Below the pieces are notes generated by a model. It saw nothing but the letters and a program-made list of their open reading frames with translations, was not told the origin of the DNA and did no database searches. The position numbers and the translations under genes were made by a program. From assembly GCA_033725935.1 (NCBI GenBank), contig MU867075.1:186001-250000 (forward strand): a stretch of 64,000 bases of DNA, given 5' to 3'. Below, one piece after another: positions 52,315 through 64,000 of this stretch. This stretch comes from Cladorrhinum sp. PSN259. Taxonomy: Eukaryota > Ascomycota > Sordariomycetes > Sordariales > Podosporaceae. Every line of letters starts with the position of its first letter. The stretch's first letter is position 1.

Positions 52315-55300
52315 TGTCGCCTTGATTGTGAAGTAGGTTCTTCAAAAGCTGGGCCCTGTTTGAGCTGGTCGAGTTATTGACCAGGTCCGGGTGAGCCCTT
52401 CTTTGAGAAACTACGAAACTTTGCGAGTAAGACACATGAGCATTGGGCAGGCGCGGGATTGAAAAAAAAATGATGACTTTGTACAGTGATTCTCGCTGAA
52501 TGCCGGAATGACGGGTCACAGGGTTATCAAGGGTATAAGAGCTTGGGTGGTCGCGATATCTGGTATAAAGAACGAGTACCTACCATGACGCTGCCTTCCG
52601 GCAGGAACATGGTTGCTCTACAGTTCGAGGACCAGCAAGCTTGGAATCCACCTGCGCACCTTCCTGAGAACCAACTTTGGACTGGCTGGGCCTTTATATA
52701 CGTGGCCTAACAAGCACCTATCACCAGCCCCCAGAAACCACAACCGGGCAATAGCCCTATGTCTGGGGGCGGCAACAACAACGTCGCCAATACCCCCCCT
52801 CCCTTCAAATGTGAGGAGGGTCCCCCGTTCGAACCAGCCCACAGAGTAAAAGCACCGAATGCTTTTCGTACCCGGCTACCACTCTTCTCTTAAATGAAGA
52901 AGGGGGCTAGCTGGTGAGCTTTTGCATTTTGCAAACAATTTTTTTTATGGGAGTGCATGTATTCATCTCTCTCAACTGACTGCTTACGACTGCACGATTT
53001 CCTTTGTTTTCATTTTTTTTTTAATATTTAGTTTAGATAATCAATCATTTTGTTTTTCTTTTGTAACTTCATATTCTTCATTTCGTTACTGTTGTTGACA
53101 ATAAGATGGAGACTGTTTTTGTAGCCAGATAGCAATTTCTCTCCATTGTAATGTAAGGTATCCATGAGATTTCTTACAGCAAGTACTATGAAATAGTTAT
53201 TTTGCTCTCCTGTCAGATTTGAGTCAAGGACTGATGGACCAATGGTAGCTGGATTATTTCTCTTTCAGCCATGAGATTGGCAATGGCTTTCTTCTTTTCT
53301 TGCTACTATCTGACCATAGGAAGAAGACAGGGTGCTTTCTACGTTTTGAGCGTCATACCGTTACGGGTTTTGTCGGTGGCAGAGAAGAATTCCTGGGAGA
53401 TCGTTTACGATTGCCTTCAAGGCGATGGGAACCAGAACAACAGCATGTGTCAGAAGCTTTGCGGCTTGTTCTGACTTGGGCAAAGTGATTTCTCGCGGCC
53501 TCTGATGTTCATGTTGATCGCCAAATCAAGTTTTGTTGGGTAAACCTACATGTACACTAGTCTATTTCCTGTGCTAGCTTAGCAATGGAAATCGGAAGAT
53601 TAATATGTCGAGGCGAAACAATGCATTTTCGAGTTTGCAGTGTAGTACACAACTTCTTATTTTAGCAATCATATTTTGGCGTTTGTGACTGTGCCCCCTT
53701 TTTGTCCTTGTGAGCGGCCAGCGAGTGGGTGGGTGTACCCAAAGGTTGGCGCTTTGTTTGGGCGCGCTGGCTTTGTCCTCGACCTTATGAGACCCAGGGG
53801 TACGGAGAAAAATTCACTTCACCATTGATCGAGTCCTAATGCTGTTTCTTTGACGATGGGTTCACGGTCTCCTTTAGACTCTCGAAGTACTCGACTTGGC
53901 TGACTTACACGAGGCTCCCAAGGCTGCGGAACCGCCACATGGTGCCTCAAAACTAACTTCAAGGTTGTTGTTGTAACCGTTGGACGACAGCCGTTTGTAC
54001 CTGAGCTGTGACCTCTTGGTGTCCAAAACATTGTTTCGAAGATCAAACCTTGGTCCGTGGGACCTCGAAGCGAAGCGCGCGCTCGGTAACATGCAACCCA
54101 GTTTGAGTGACATCAAAAAGAGTTACAGAAAAAAGTTTATTCCCCATCGTTCGGTCAACAGTCATTGTCGCATCATCACTTCGTCGCACCACGTTGCCCA
54201 TTTCTCGATTGAACTCGGGCCAGCTGTTGCGCCCTGTCCGCCTTCCCGTGTAACGGAGATGTGCCGCCCTCAAGAGATCATGCCCATGCATCGATCTGGC
54301 CAACCTTCTTTCGTACCGCCGCCGCCATCCCTGGTGCCGCCGGGACACGGCATGATGCTTTCATCTGCCGCCCGATATATTATCTCCGGAATTGCGCCTG
54401 TCCAACCCTAAACCCACAACGTTACAACGGTGATTGCAAGTCTTCGTCTTCGTCGAACGATGAGAAGCGCCGTTGAGATTAGCAATGGCAAGCTGCGGTG
54501 GTGCTAAATTATGGTTTCTTCTTTTTTGCCTTCTCACCTGCACGCACTTGAGCATGTCGTGCATGTCGTGCATTGAAACGACCTGAAGAACAGGCCATGC
54601 GGTTGATGGATCGGTCACGGACAATAGAGACCCCAAGCTTCCCCGCAAATGCAAGCACTTGCATGTTCCTATTTGGGGGTTGTTGGATCCTGGCCCCCGC
54701 TTGCCTCGCATGGAGGCGAAATTGCAGATTTCCATTTTACGACCGTTTTGGCGAGGGTGAGGGCGAGACGCCGCTGACTCTGCAAGTCGAAGAAGATATG
54801 GATACACTGCACGGTTAAGTATTTACACGTGCGATGTCTCAGGACGGATGGTGGGATTCTTTCAAGCGCTGTACTATAGTCCGGGAAACAAACCTGCCGC
54901 AAAGGGCATTTGTAAACTGACATCAAATTCCATCTGAATCTGAAGATCCAATCTCGCACGTGAGGGTGATCGGAAATCGGGAGAGAGCAATCAGGGTTTT
55001 GCGGGGACCGCCGCTGGCTTGCTGATCCGTAGTGTGGACAAACGATATTGCGATGGCCACCATCACGACAACCCCTGTTCATTGGTGGTGACTTTGATCT
55101 AGACCACCGCCGACTCTTCAGCAGTGTTTTCCCCCCAGGGCGGATAAATCATTCCAATGACAAGAGGGAGATGGGTTTCTGCTGAAGAAGACTTGAAGAG
55201 AGAGCGAGTACCACTGGTTCCAAGGAAGGGTACCTGCATTCGCTTGCGCAGGGTTTGTGATAAGAATCACAATCGCAAGCTCAGATTGGAGAGCCGTGCA

Positions 55301-55800
55301 CCCACACACCTGCAAGGTACAGGACAGTCTTGACTGGAACTGGATTATGATTGGGGGGTCGCGAGGGACGGACATGGGACCCCCTGCTCATGTGCCAACC
55401 GTTCGCCGTTCACCTCACGCGGAAGGGGTAAAGTGATGGCCCAAATTGGACCACGATGGCGCCTACCCTCGAAGAATCCACACGGCCCCTGCTTTCGTTG
55501 CTGCCGGCGCCAATTGCCAATTTGCACGTCGAGGAGTTGTGAGGGTACGACCTTCTTCTTTCTCGCGATTCTCTCTCTCCTGAATGAAATCAGGAAATTA
55601 TTACCCCCTACAATCCAGAGCCAATCGACGGCACCGATGGTGGCCAAGCAATGAGGATCTAGGTGCCGATAATTCGGTCAATTCAGTTCCAACAAAGCGC
55701 GCCATTGCACATCCCATTGATTGCACATTGGACATTTGCATTGCCATCGACGGATACCACCATTCCCCGTTCCCACGCCGCCCATCTTATGTATACTACC
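52315..55800. other. 3.5-kb interval without a supported gene
   Basis: It separates the RBR gene from the coiled-coil gene, both on the plus strand. A very AT-rich block (about 52930-53120) contains several T runs. From 53800 to 55400 many frames of 80-148 codons overlap on both strands, but none has a recognisable domain or consistent splice-joined partners. It most likely holds the long promoter of the coiled-coil gene. Confidence 0.5.
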
Positions 55801-58800
55801 ATGGCTCCTCTTGTCGATGGCCCAGGTCCTCTCGACCCTCTTGCCCATCATCCGCCCGACGCGACCCCCAACAACCCCCCCGTCGCCCACGCCCGTCCCG
55901 AGTCACATCTCTCTGACACGACAAGTGCTTCATCCGAAGTTGCTGCTCTTGGACCTCTCGAAACATCGGACCAAACGCACGTGTTCCCCGACCTCCCCTC
56001 GTTTCCTAGGACTGGGACGTGGTCGACACGCTCCTCACCTATCGCCCCCAAGCAGACACACCCGGCCTCAAGAACTGGTCGCTCTCTTAGTCTCGCACAG
56101 ATATCGGGTCCTGTCAAGAGGAAGCCTCTTTCTTCGACGGCCTCGCCATTGGCCACCAGATTCTCGACACCGGTCACCTACCCGGACGATCCTCTCCACG
56201 ACCTCCAACGGCCGGAGCACCGGTTTGCTAGGGCCATCTCCCTTGACAGCCCTACCCTATACGACTTTCCACCCCATAGAAACCCGATAATAGCAACAAG
56301 TGCATTGCACACAGTTCATCAGGTTGCGAGTCCCGAGCCTTCTGAAAGTAGCCAACTGTATGTGCCCTGCCTGACTCGGTCCTTTTGTGGTTGACCAGTA
56401 ATTCCGGGTAAAGGTGTGGCAATATCCAGCTGACCAGGTTTCTTTCTTTCTTCCTACAGATCATCTCCCGTCTTTGGGCCCTCCGCACAGCCTGTAGTCT
56501 TGGCTGCCGGAGTGGAAGACGTGCAATTACGAAACAGTGTTCAAAGCAACCCTGCAGCGGCTCAAACACCACACACACTCCTCAGAGAGGAGAACGATCT
56601 AAGCGCCGAGACGGCCAGTCAGACCAGTGAGGAGTCGTACTACGACCACCTCGACTTCGTCCGTGCCGACTCGCCGGAATCAGTGGATGACCGCACCACC
56701 GTGCTTAATATTAAAACTAAGACCATGTCCATGTCGTCGCGAAAATCACCGCCACCACACCTAAATCTTGGTACATCACCAATAGAACAGGACGTGCAGC
56801 AGACCACACCAGGGACACACTCACGACACAGCAGTAACCTTAATAAGCCTCTACCAAAATCACCAGCGTCTTCTAAGCTAGGCGTATTCTTCGGTTGGGG
56901 TAACTTGTCACCCTCGCCGTCCTCACAAACCGAATTCTCCGAAGGGGCTTTCTCGCCTCTTCCAGCATCACCATCCTCTTTCAAGCCGGCAACTGTCGCC
57001 ACAGAGTCCTATGAGACTCCGATTTCAGCAGAGAGCCCAACATACTCCAATGACGACGGAGAACGAAGTCCAGGTCTATATTACAGCGACTCCCGCCTAC
57101 AAACACGTTCAGAAAGCTCAGCTTCGTTGGTCGAAATCGAAGAGATGGAAGACGAGTTGAAAGCCATAAGCGCCGAATTGGCTTCATCCATTCGGCGCGA
57201 GATGGACCTGGAAGATCTAGTTGACAGGATGCAGGAGCAGGTCAACAACCCCCAAGCACCCGGTAAAAGGAGTAGCGACTATTTCTCGGACTCTGGCTAC
57301 AGCTCGGCCAGATTTAGCGAGTATGACCACGCTAAGGAAGAGATCTCGCAAATCCAGCGCAGAGCGGAACAGGAGAAGGCACAGGTCAGACTGGAGCTCA
57401 CTAGCAAGCTTCAGGAGGAGCGCGAGATGCGTCGTGCTCTGGACGTGCAGATTCAAGAGTTGCAACAAAAGGCGTCGCAGATTGACCACGCCCAACTTGA
57501 CAACAGCGCAGCAAGCGAGCGAGTCAAAGAGTTGGAAGCCATCTGTGAGGATCTCACTCGACGACTTTCTGAGGAAAAGGAGGTCAAGAACAACTTTGAG
57601 GACCTCCTAAATGTCCTGAAAGGGGAACTCCAGACGGCAGCGAACGAACGGGACAACCTCCGCGATGAAATTGTCCCCCAGCTGAGGGCACGAGTGGAGG
57701 GCCTCGAGGCTGAGGCCGCTGAGAACGCGAAACTCGCCTATGACACGTCCAAGATACAACAGGAACTTGAATCTCTTAGGTCACAGAACACTGAGCTCCA
57801 GCAGTCCGAGGCAGAAAAGGCGATGCTGGCACACGATGCATCAAAGTTGCAGCAGGAACTCCAATCTCTTCGATCCGAGAACTCAGAACTTAAACAATCT
57901 GAGTCGGAAAAGGCAAGGCTTGCTTACGACGCATCCAGGCTTCAGCAAGAGCTCGACTCACTGCGATCCGAGAACTCAGAACTTAAGCAAACTGGTAGCC
58001 GGATGTCAATGGCGCTCTCAAGGTCGGCATCGGTCACCGGCGGGTCATTTAAGAGAAACCAGAGCCGTCCCCAGTCCCTTTCTAGATCCAACAGCACAAG
58101 ACCGGGTCCTGCCAGCACTGAACCCAGGGAGGTCCTCGCGGAGAGGCTCAAAGATGTCGAGGCTCAACGTGACGCTTTGCATAGTGCGCTCAAGAATCTG
58201 CTTGAAAGACAGGAGCACCAGAACCGAGAAAACGACAAGAGAATTCGGCAGCTCGAGATGGAACGAGACCGGCTGCTCACTGCCTCTCCTAAGAAGGCGG
58301 GCTATGAACGCGATGTTTCCAAGCTCCGCGAGGAGATTAACGTGCTGCGCCGCCGGGCAGAGGAGGCTATTGAGCAGAAGTGGCAAGTTGAGAAGGGTCT
58401 GGGAGGACTCAAGATGGATCTTGATCGTGCAGAAGAAGAGATTGCCATGCTCCGCTCTCTTCTCAAGGAAGCCGACATTTTGATTCCTGACTCACTTCCT
58501 CACGCGGACGACACTGATGATACCGCCATCGTTTCCTCGGCCTCACTTGAAAAGGCTTATAAGGACCTGCAAGCTGCATACACCGAAGCACTGGAACGAA
58601 TCAAGGCACTGGAGGATTCTGCATCAGCCGACGAGCGGACACGGCTGGCCATCCAGCGCCTTGAGCAGTCCCTTGCGATTGCAGTCTCTGATCGAGACAT
58701 GGCCCGCTCTGAGGTTGAGGCGTATCGTGCTCAACTCGAGTCACTTAAAGCCACAGAGAAGCAGCAACTTGACGTGGAGGCTGATCTCGCTGATCAGTTA

Positions 58801-59505
58801 CAAGACTCGGCACGTCGGATCGAGGAGCTTTCGCACCAGGTGCGCTCCCAGCTTGATGCCAACGCCGCATTGCGTACACGCCTGGCTATGACAATTGCGC
58901 GTGGCGAGGCAGAATCCAGAGTAAGCACGGAACGCATTGCCAGTATGCAGAAGCGCCTGCGCACTCTCGAGGACCAGGTCGTGAATGCCCAGACGGGTGC
59001 CGAAGAGCGTGTGGCCCGCTACGAGGAAGAGTTGGCCTCGCTCAAGGAAGCCCACAGCATTCAGTTGCAGCGTCTCCGGGACACCTCCGGCGGTCTTCGC
59101 AGCCCGCGCCACTTCCCCTCAAAGTCGCCGCTATCGCCCATGTTTAGCATCAAGAGCGGGCAGCAGAACTCCGCAAAGTCCGTACGTCTGTCGTCGCCGC
59201 TTCTTAGCCCGAACGGCCCGAGCCTGCGGCGGTCGGTCACTTCTACCCTAGACGGCACCGCCAACTCCATGGCGGAGCAGGTCGAGACGCTCAAGGGGCG
59301 CGTCGCCGAGCTGGAGGGAACCCTGGCTACTGCCGATGCCGAGATGCAGGAGGTAGTTAGTCGCATGAACACGGCCCAGATTGAGGTCATGACCCTCCAG
59401 GAGGAGCGCGAGGCTGCCGTCCGTGAGACTCGCAAGCTTCAACGTATCATTGAAGCGGAGAAGATGCGCGTCTTTGAGGAGCGCTTCAAGTCCATTTCCA
59501 ACTAA
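55801..59505 (+). CDS. Large coiled-coil protein with internal tandem repeat
   Basis: 1200 residues from exons 55801..56357 and 56460..59505. The 102-bp intron (GTATGT donor, CTGAC branch, CTACAG) joins PSESSQ to LSSPVFGPS. The first 430 residues are Ser/Pro/Thr-rich and disordered. Heptad-rich coiled coil then runs from about 430 to 690 and, after a Ser/Arg-rich break (ALSRSASVTGG), from about 740 to 1060. A second Ser-rich break and a last coiled coil follow to the C-terminus. Three tandem 31-residue units (bases 57721..57999) read roughly KAxLAxDASKLQQELxSLRS. There is no motor, kinase or membrane segment. It could be a polarity, septum or trafficking scaffold (Uso1-like labels are common for such proteins), but I do not recognise an ortholog. 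ATG 55801 has TACCATGG; an in-frame ATG 12 bp upstream is a weaker alternative. Confidence 0.9.
57721..57999 (+). repeat. Three tandem 93-bp in-frame repeats in the coiled-coil gene
   Basis: Corresponding GCG/GCA alanine codons at 57727, 57820 and 57913 are exactly 93 bp apart. Each unit encodes a 31-residue coiled-coil segment. The second and third copies are the most alike (LRSENSELKQ in both). Confidence 0.92.
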
Positions 59506-62500
59506 GTGAGCACTTTCCGACGACACATGTGAAAACGCAACGCAAGACGCAACGTAACTGTCATGGCATCATATCATCATCAGCAACACCATTGCATTTT
59601 TTTTTGGATCGGCGCCTAACTTTGGCTTTTTTATTTTGGCATAACGATTATTATGGCATTGGTTCCCTTTTGCTCGTTGGCATAACCGAACCCCCTTTGG
59701 GCTTTGAGAGTCTCGAAACCTCGGGGTCGGGTTTCTATTTCTCTTCTTGTAGCATTCTTGATGGACATACCCAGGGCCTTTTTGCCCACATCACATCAAC
59801 GGCATGGCTTATGTTTTTTTTTTTTTTTTTTTTTAATTCTCTTCGTATTTTCACCAGATGCCAAGACACTTGGCTGCCTGTGTGGTTTTTTACATTATGT
59901 GGTTTATGTTGACCGCTTTTAACCTTAACTTATTGTATACTTGTATTAACTAGTGTCGGTTGTATTGGGACATTGGGAAAACGAATGGATGGGTAGGAAG
60001 GAAGCAAAGTAAGGACAAACTTGGATTTTTGTCGATTGTCGGACAAACAATGGAGATTAAAGATGATGGGTGGGTGACAGGGTAGGATAGGAAATGTTGT
60101 TTAGGATTAAGGCAGATTTAGGGATTATCAGAAGTTGAGGATAGGGTAGGATAGTTGAATCGAAGGTTGACTGAAAGATTTTTGTGTCTTGAATATTGTG
60201 CTTGGTGATGTGTCTCGTAAAGCCACTGTGAAGATGATTGGGGTTGATAGTTAGATCCGGGTGGGTATCTCTCTGAAAAATGTGACGCTTTTAATCGGCC
60301 AACTTCTCCACAGTGGCATGTGGGCACTTCACAGTCCAGAGAGGGAGGGCTTATTGGCGGCACAGTTGAGTATTGGGCTTTGATGCACGAGTTGCTACAC
60401 TCTGCTATTGCTGAGGGAAAGCTGATGATGAGGAACTTTGCGAACGCTGGATACGGTGACTACTTGGAGACCCCGTTGGACGCCTGGAGTTTGAAATGTG
60501 ACACAGAGGGGATTTCTTTTGGTTCTCTTTATACCGGGTTGTGAGGATTAAAATTAGATACAGCGGGTTTGAGACTGGGAGGGGAGATTTAGTGTTTGAA
60601 CAAGCTGGGTGACGATCCTGGAGGTCAAGATATGTGGCATCGTGGCACGCGTCTCCATATCTACACACACACACACATATATATATATCTCCGTATATCT
60701 GTCTTGTTAAAGAGAAAACCCCGTGTGTCCGCCTCCTTTCTGGTGATGGTTTCACTTTCTTTCTTCATTGAAGGAGAAAAGTGGAACCGAAAATCATCAC
60801 AAAGTTTTATTGGCAGGTTTTGTTGCTCAGCTGGCCGTCCTATCTTATATTCCTTATATTCATATCCAAAGTACCATGGGTAAAACTACTCTGCTTCAGG
60901 TTCATTACTGTGGTGGTTTGATGGCTGATTAGCAGGCAGGTTACAAGACCAGTCGACATGTCATTCATTTTTTTTCTTTCTCTTAACTGAGATGTGGCAG
61001 CAGGTCTAGTCTATCCTCTTTGCTTAGTAGAGATGATACCTGCTCACTTCCGTGCTGTCCAGTTTGGAACTTTCGTAAAAGCATGTAGTCGAGCTTGCTT
61101 ACATGTATCGTTCCGTCACATTCGAGGGTTCCGATGTGCAGTGTGTGTGCTATGCATCAAGTAGGGCATTTTCCTGCGTGAGCCCTCAGGGAATTTATCC
61201 CGTATCTACACCATGTACAGTACGTGTGTGTATTCGTTTCAAGATATTCCAATGGGGTGGTCCCGTAGCATCTGGTGAATGAAATGGTTTTTTTTAGGGT
61301 TTAATTACTACACCGTATGTGATATGTGAGACATCATATATTCCATCACTTTTATAGGTGTCTTATCTTCTCTAAGAAAGAGATTTTGGTTCATCACACT
61401 GCATTATTTTATTTTATGTGATGACATTTGCATTATCTTCGTTTGTTCTTTCTCCTTTCTCGCTCGGTTGGATTTCATGTTATATGCAGCTGCTTGACAT
61501 TTATGTCTCACCCATGTCCTCGGGTCGAGCGTTCTTTTTTCTTTGGGTCTGGAACGCGCGGGGTTTGAGTGGAAAGTAAAAATTATTAATGTTGATGCCC
61601 CCCACTGATAATCGGTCCTCACCCACCCACGCTGCCGAGATGTGAGAAGTCAGGAACGGGACTCTGGTCAGGGGTTGAGGCTTACTAGTGTTTATGGTGA
61701 GATTGCTGTTGGGTTCCGGATGGCGGAAGGAAGTTGGAGAATAGAAGTGAGAGATGGGGTCACGAAGAATCATAGGATGATCATTTTTTTTTAAAAACAT
61801 TCGGACATGAGAGCGAGACATACATTATTGCGTTTTCGTGGCAGGAGATGAAGTGAGTGAGTGATCGACAGTTCCCGAGTGAGTGGGCGAGGGACCGAAC
61901 TTTGGATGTGGCTTCGGTGACGAGATGATGCTTCGGAACTCGGGATCAAAAGGATCAAATGGGTAACTATTGGCGTCTTCTTTTCTCTCAGAAGCCACAC
62001 CTCATGCACATCTTTGTCGTCTTCATATCCTTACACTCTGTACCTTGCATGAGTGGGTAAGCCAGAGGGAGAGGAGGTCCGAGCAAGGGTGACCTTCCGA
62101 CATAGGGGATTACTTTAACCACCGTTGGGTTGTGTGGGTTTGACCATGATGAAAGATGTGAGTGATGAGGATGAAATGAGAAAAGTGGCTGGTGGCTTGC
62201 AGCTGCGTAGACAGTTGGGAGAGATGGAATCATGGGGGGAGGGAGTTCATTTCTGTCAAACCGATCACGAATCAGAATCCAGGGGACACGAACAGGGAGT
62301 GATGATGTGGACCCCTGGTTGACAGGCCCAATCTTCCCGTCTGTTGGCGGGGTTGCAATCATGCTGTGGCTTTTATGTCTGGATGTTGCAACTTGGCTGC
62401 ACGGACAAACGTGTATATATGCAGGGTGAGGCATTGTTGGTGATTGTGATGTAGGAGGGGCAGAAGAGATACCCACATTGAATGGGATGGGAGGAGGAGG

Positions 62501-64000
62501 AAATAAAGTTGGTTTGCTGGTGGATTTCAAAAAGGGTCCGGTGTGCCTCAACGACGGGACGGGAGGGCCGTTATGGCAAAGAGAATCGTGCGTGCCATTT
62601 AAGCGTTCAACTGGAATTCCATTTCCAAAATGACTCTTGGTACTCGGAAACATGGCATTGCCAAATCCCTTCCTGATGAAATTTGACGAGTTTAACCCTC
62701 AATAACTCCTAGGCAGGATAGTTGACGATGAATTTTCCAGGCTCCCGCCAAATGCAGGAAAGGCTCTCTTGAAAAGTCAAGAAGAGGACGGTACACATGT
62801 GTTTCCCCGTGAAGCGCCTGGCCAAACTCAAGAAGACGGCGCCCCCACTTGGCCCCCACGATCACACCTTCAAGGGTGTTGACCACCGAGCTGGGAAGGA
62901 ATAACCAATCGCATCACGCGAGGCTTATCTTTACCACAAGCTTTTAGCACGTCTTAGCGAATCGAGTTATCAACGAGTGGTCTTGTCCTGGACCCACCTA
63001 GACTTCATCATGCCTTCTTGATCGAGGTCAACTCGGAATTCAGGGGAGCTGACTGTGGCGCACCTTGCGCCTTCCTTGGACATGGAGCTTGGGCGTTTTG
63101 GACTCGATCATCTTTTGCAGAATTTGCTCTTGCGTACTCATCGCGGAGTAGATCTCCCTTTCCGAGTGGCAAGTGCTGTGAGGAAAGAAAGGGAAAGATG
63201 GGGAGGAAAAGAAAGCATGGAGTGAAAATAGGATATCCGAGTTACTCCGGAGGAGGTGGGTTGCAGTCGTACGAATGCGTCTCTATTATCTCCTGTCTAT
63301 TGTCCTAGGCAATTTCCTGGATGACCAGACATACATGCACGATCCTTACACAGCACTCGGTATAGACGTGCCCCACCCCATCCCGACATGACAGTTGCTG
63401 CGACCTACCCTCTTGGTTAGAATAGGCAAGGGCTCACGGCACTTGTAATTCTCAGACAGCATGTGCCATTGCCATGGCGCGAACGAGATTATATCTCGTG
63501 TTTCTCTTATCCTGTATTTTCCCGAGCCTTATTTGGGGATCAACATATACAAGACAAGGACCACACCAGTCGTTGGTCTGTCTTCCTTGTAAGAGGGAGT
63601 GAGGAGAGTAAGGTCGTCCGATCGTTTGGAACATTTCCATCACATCCTTTCCTTTTCCCCTATCATTTGAGACCCATCTCCCAGGGCTGATTGGTTGCTT
63701 GTTCCCCCACGGATTGCTTCTTTTCCAGAACAAGTTCCAAGTTCTTCCCCTCAAGCTGGGCACTCCCTCCTGCAAGCCATCTGCTACTAGCCTGCCTCGC
63801 CTGACTGCCTTTTCGCCTTCGGGAGGCTTTCTCACTTTTCCTGGGAGGATTATACTGCCTGCCCGTCCTCTCGTTTTCTTAACCTCTGTTCTTTTTCATC
63901 TTCCCTCTTTTATTCATTCTTGTACACACACACACGATCATAAGCACAAAAAATAGCCCCCTTTCGTCAACCCCTGAGGGTGACGCCTTCCGCTACGGAT
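59506..64000. other. 4.5-kb terminal interval without a supported gene
   Basis: It holds the coiled-coil gene's 3' UTR (with a T tract near 59815-59834), an (AC)7(AT)6 microsatellite at 60663..60688 and AT-rich stretches to about 61450. Beyond that is mixed sequence. The last 350 bp are C/T-rich and contain (AC)6 at 63924..63935, so a plus-strand gene may begin just beyond the window. Confidence 0.5.
60663..60688. repeat. (AC)7(AT)6 compound microsatellite
   Basis: Seven AC units followed directly by six AT units in the intergenic region after the coiled-coil gene. Confidence 0.95.

Noticed and set aside
52618..52636. TTCGAGG T-loop-like sequence
   Set aside because: The flanking bases do not form a 5-bp T stem, and no cloverleaf fits.
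53980..54411. 143-codon frame on the plus strand, with 148- and 101-codon frames on the other strand
   Set aside because: Starts with a non-ATG codon, lacks family features, and overlaps equally open antisense frames.
61988..62653. 221-codon ATG-initiated frame on the minus strand, Pro/Ser/His-rich
   Set aside because: No domain, signal or compositional sign of a folded protein. An open frame of this length is plausible by chance in a window this size, and long frames lie antisense to it.
1..64000. Biosynthetic gene cluster or defence island
   Set aside because: No PKS, NRPS, terpene synthase, NLR or HET-domain gene is visible. The oxidoreductases are separated by housekeeping genes.

Overview
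This is a nuclear segment of a filamentous ascomycete (Pezizomycotina), most likely a Sordariomycete related to Neurospora, Podospora or Sordaria. The evidence is short introns (51-208 bp) with GTAAGT, GTATGT or GTGAGT-type donors, CTRAC-type branch sites and YAG acceptors. Kozak-like CACCATGG or TACCATGG starts, proteins rich in homopeptide tracts, long intergenic spaces, and fungal families (multi-PAS hybrid histidine kinase, SAS4, Vrl1-type VPS9 protein, GPI-type Cys-rich surface protein) agree. There is no prokaryotic organisation, no CRISPR and no recognisable transposon, and I found no convincing tRNA or rRNA gene. The species assignment is inference.

Layout, left to right. 0-1.4 kb: the 5' two exons of an aromatic-type aldehyde dehydrogenase (-, cut by the window edge). 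3.6-7.8 kb: a 1401-residue multi-PAS hybrid histidine kinase (+). 8.7-9.8 kb: a CDC26 anaphase-promoting-complex subunit greatly enlarged by homopeptide tracts (-). 10.4-11.9 kb: a secreted pepsin-type aspartic protease (-). 13.3-14.6 kb: a Wss1/SPRTN-like metalloprotease (+). It converges on TAF2 of TFIID (15.7-20.5 kb, -), which carries a perfect Asp-Arg repeat. 21.7-22.7 kb: a short-chain dehydrogenase (-). 24.3-26.2 kb: a SAS4-domain protein (-). 27.4-29.2 kb: a conserved fungal protein of unknown function whose real start lies in an 11-nt coding exon (-). 29.2-33.1 kb: no supported gene. 33.1-37.2 kb: a VPS9-ankyrin-PX protein resembling yeast Vrl1 (-).

38.3-39.8 kb: the OLA1/YchF ATPase (-), divergent from a PPPDE (DeSI-like) cysteine peptidase (40.8-41.6 kb, +). 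42.4-43.9 kb: a membrane-anchored 3beta-HSD/Erg26-like dehydrogenase (-). 46.3-46.9 kb: a small Cys-rich, probably GPI-anchored protein (+). 47.8-49.0 kb: an unrecognised protein (+). 50.0-52.3 kb: an RBR E3 ubiquitin ligase (+). 52.3-55.8 kb: no supported gene. 55.8-59.5 kb: a 1200-residue coiled-coil protein (+). 59.5-64 kb: no supported gene.

The genes do not form a pathway cluster. Most are single-copy housekeeping or regulatory genes: transcription initiation, chromatin silencing, cell cycle, ubiquitin/SUMO proteolysis, endosomal traffic and signalling. The protease, the two SDR-family enzymes and the aldehyde dehydrogenase are the more metabolic members. Four gene products touch ubiquitin or SUMO (CDC26, Wss1-like, PPPDE, RBR), but they are scattered and I do not claim a functional cluster. 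I did not find a clearly new defence or biosynthetic system. The best leads are the repeat architectures in CDC26, TAF2 and the coiled-coil protein, the intact Vrl1-like protein, the microexon start, and three gene-poor intervals, one holding a palindromic double E-box.
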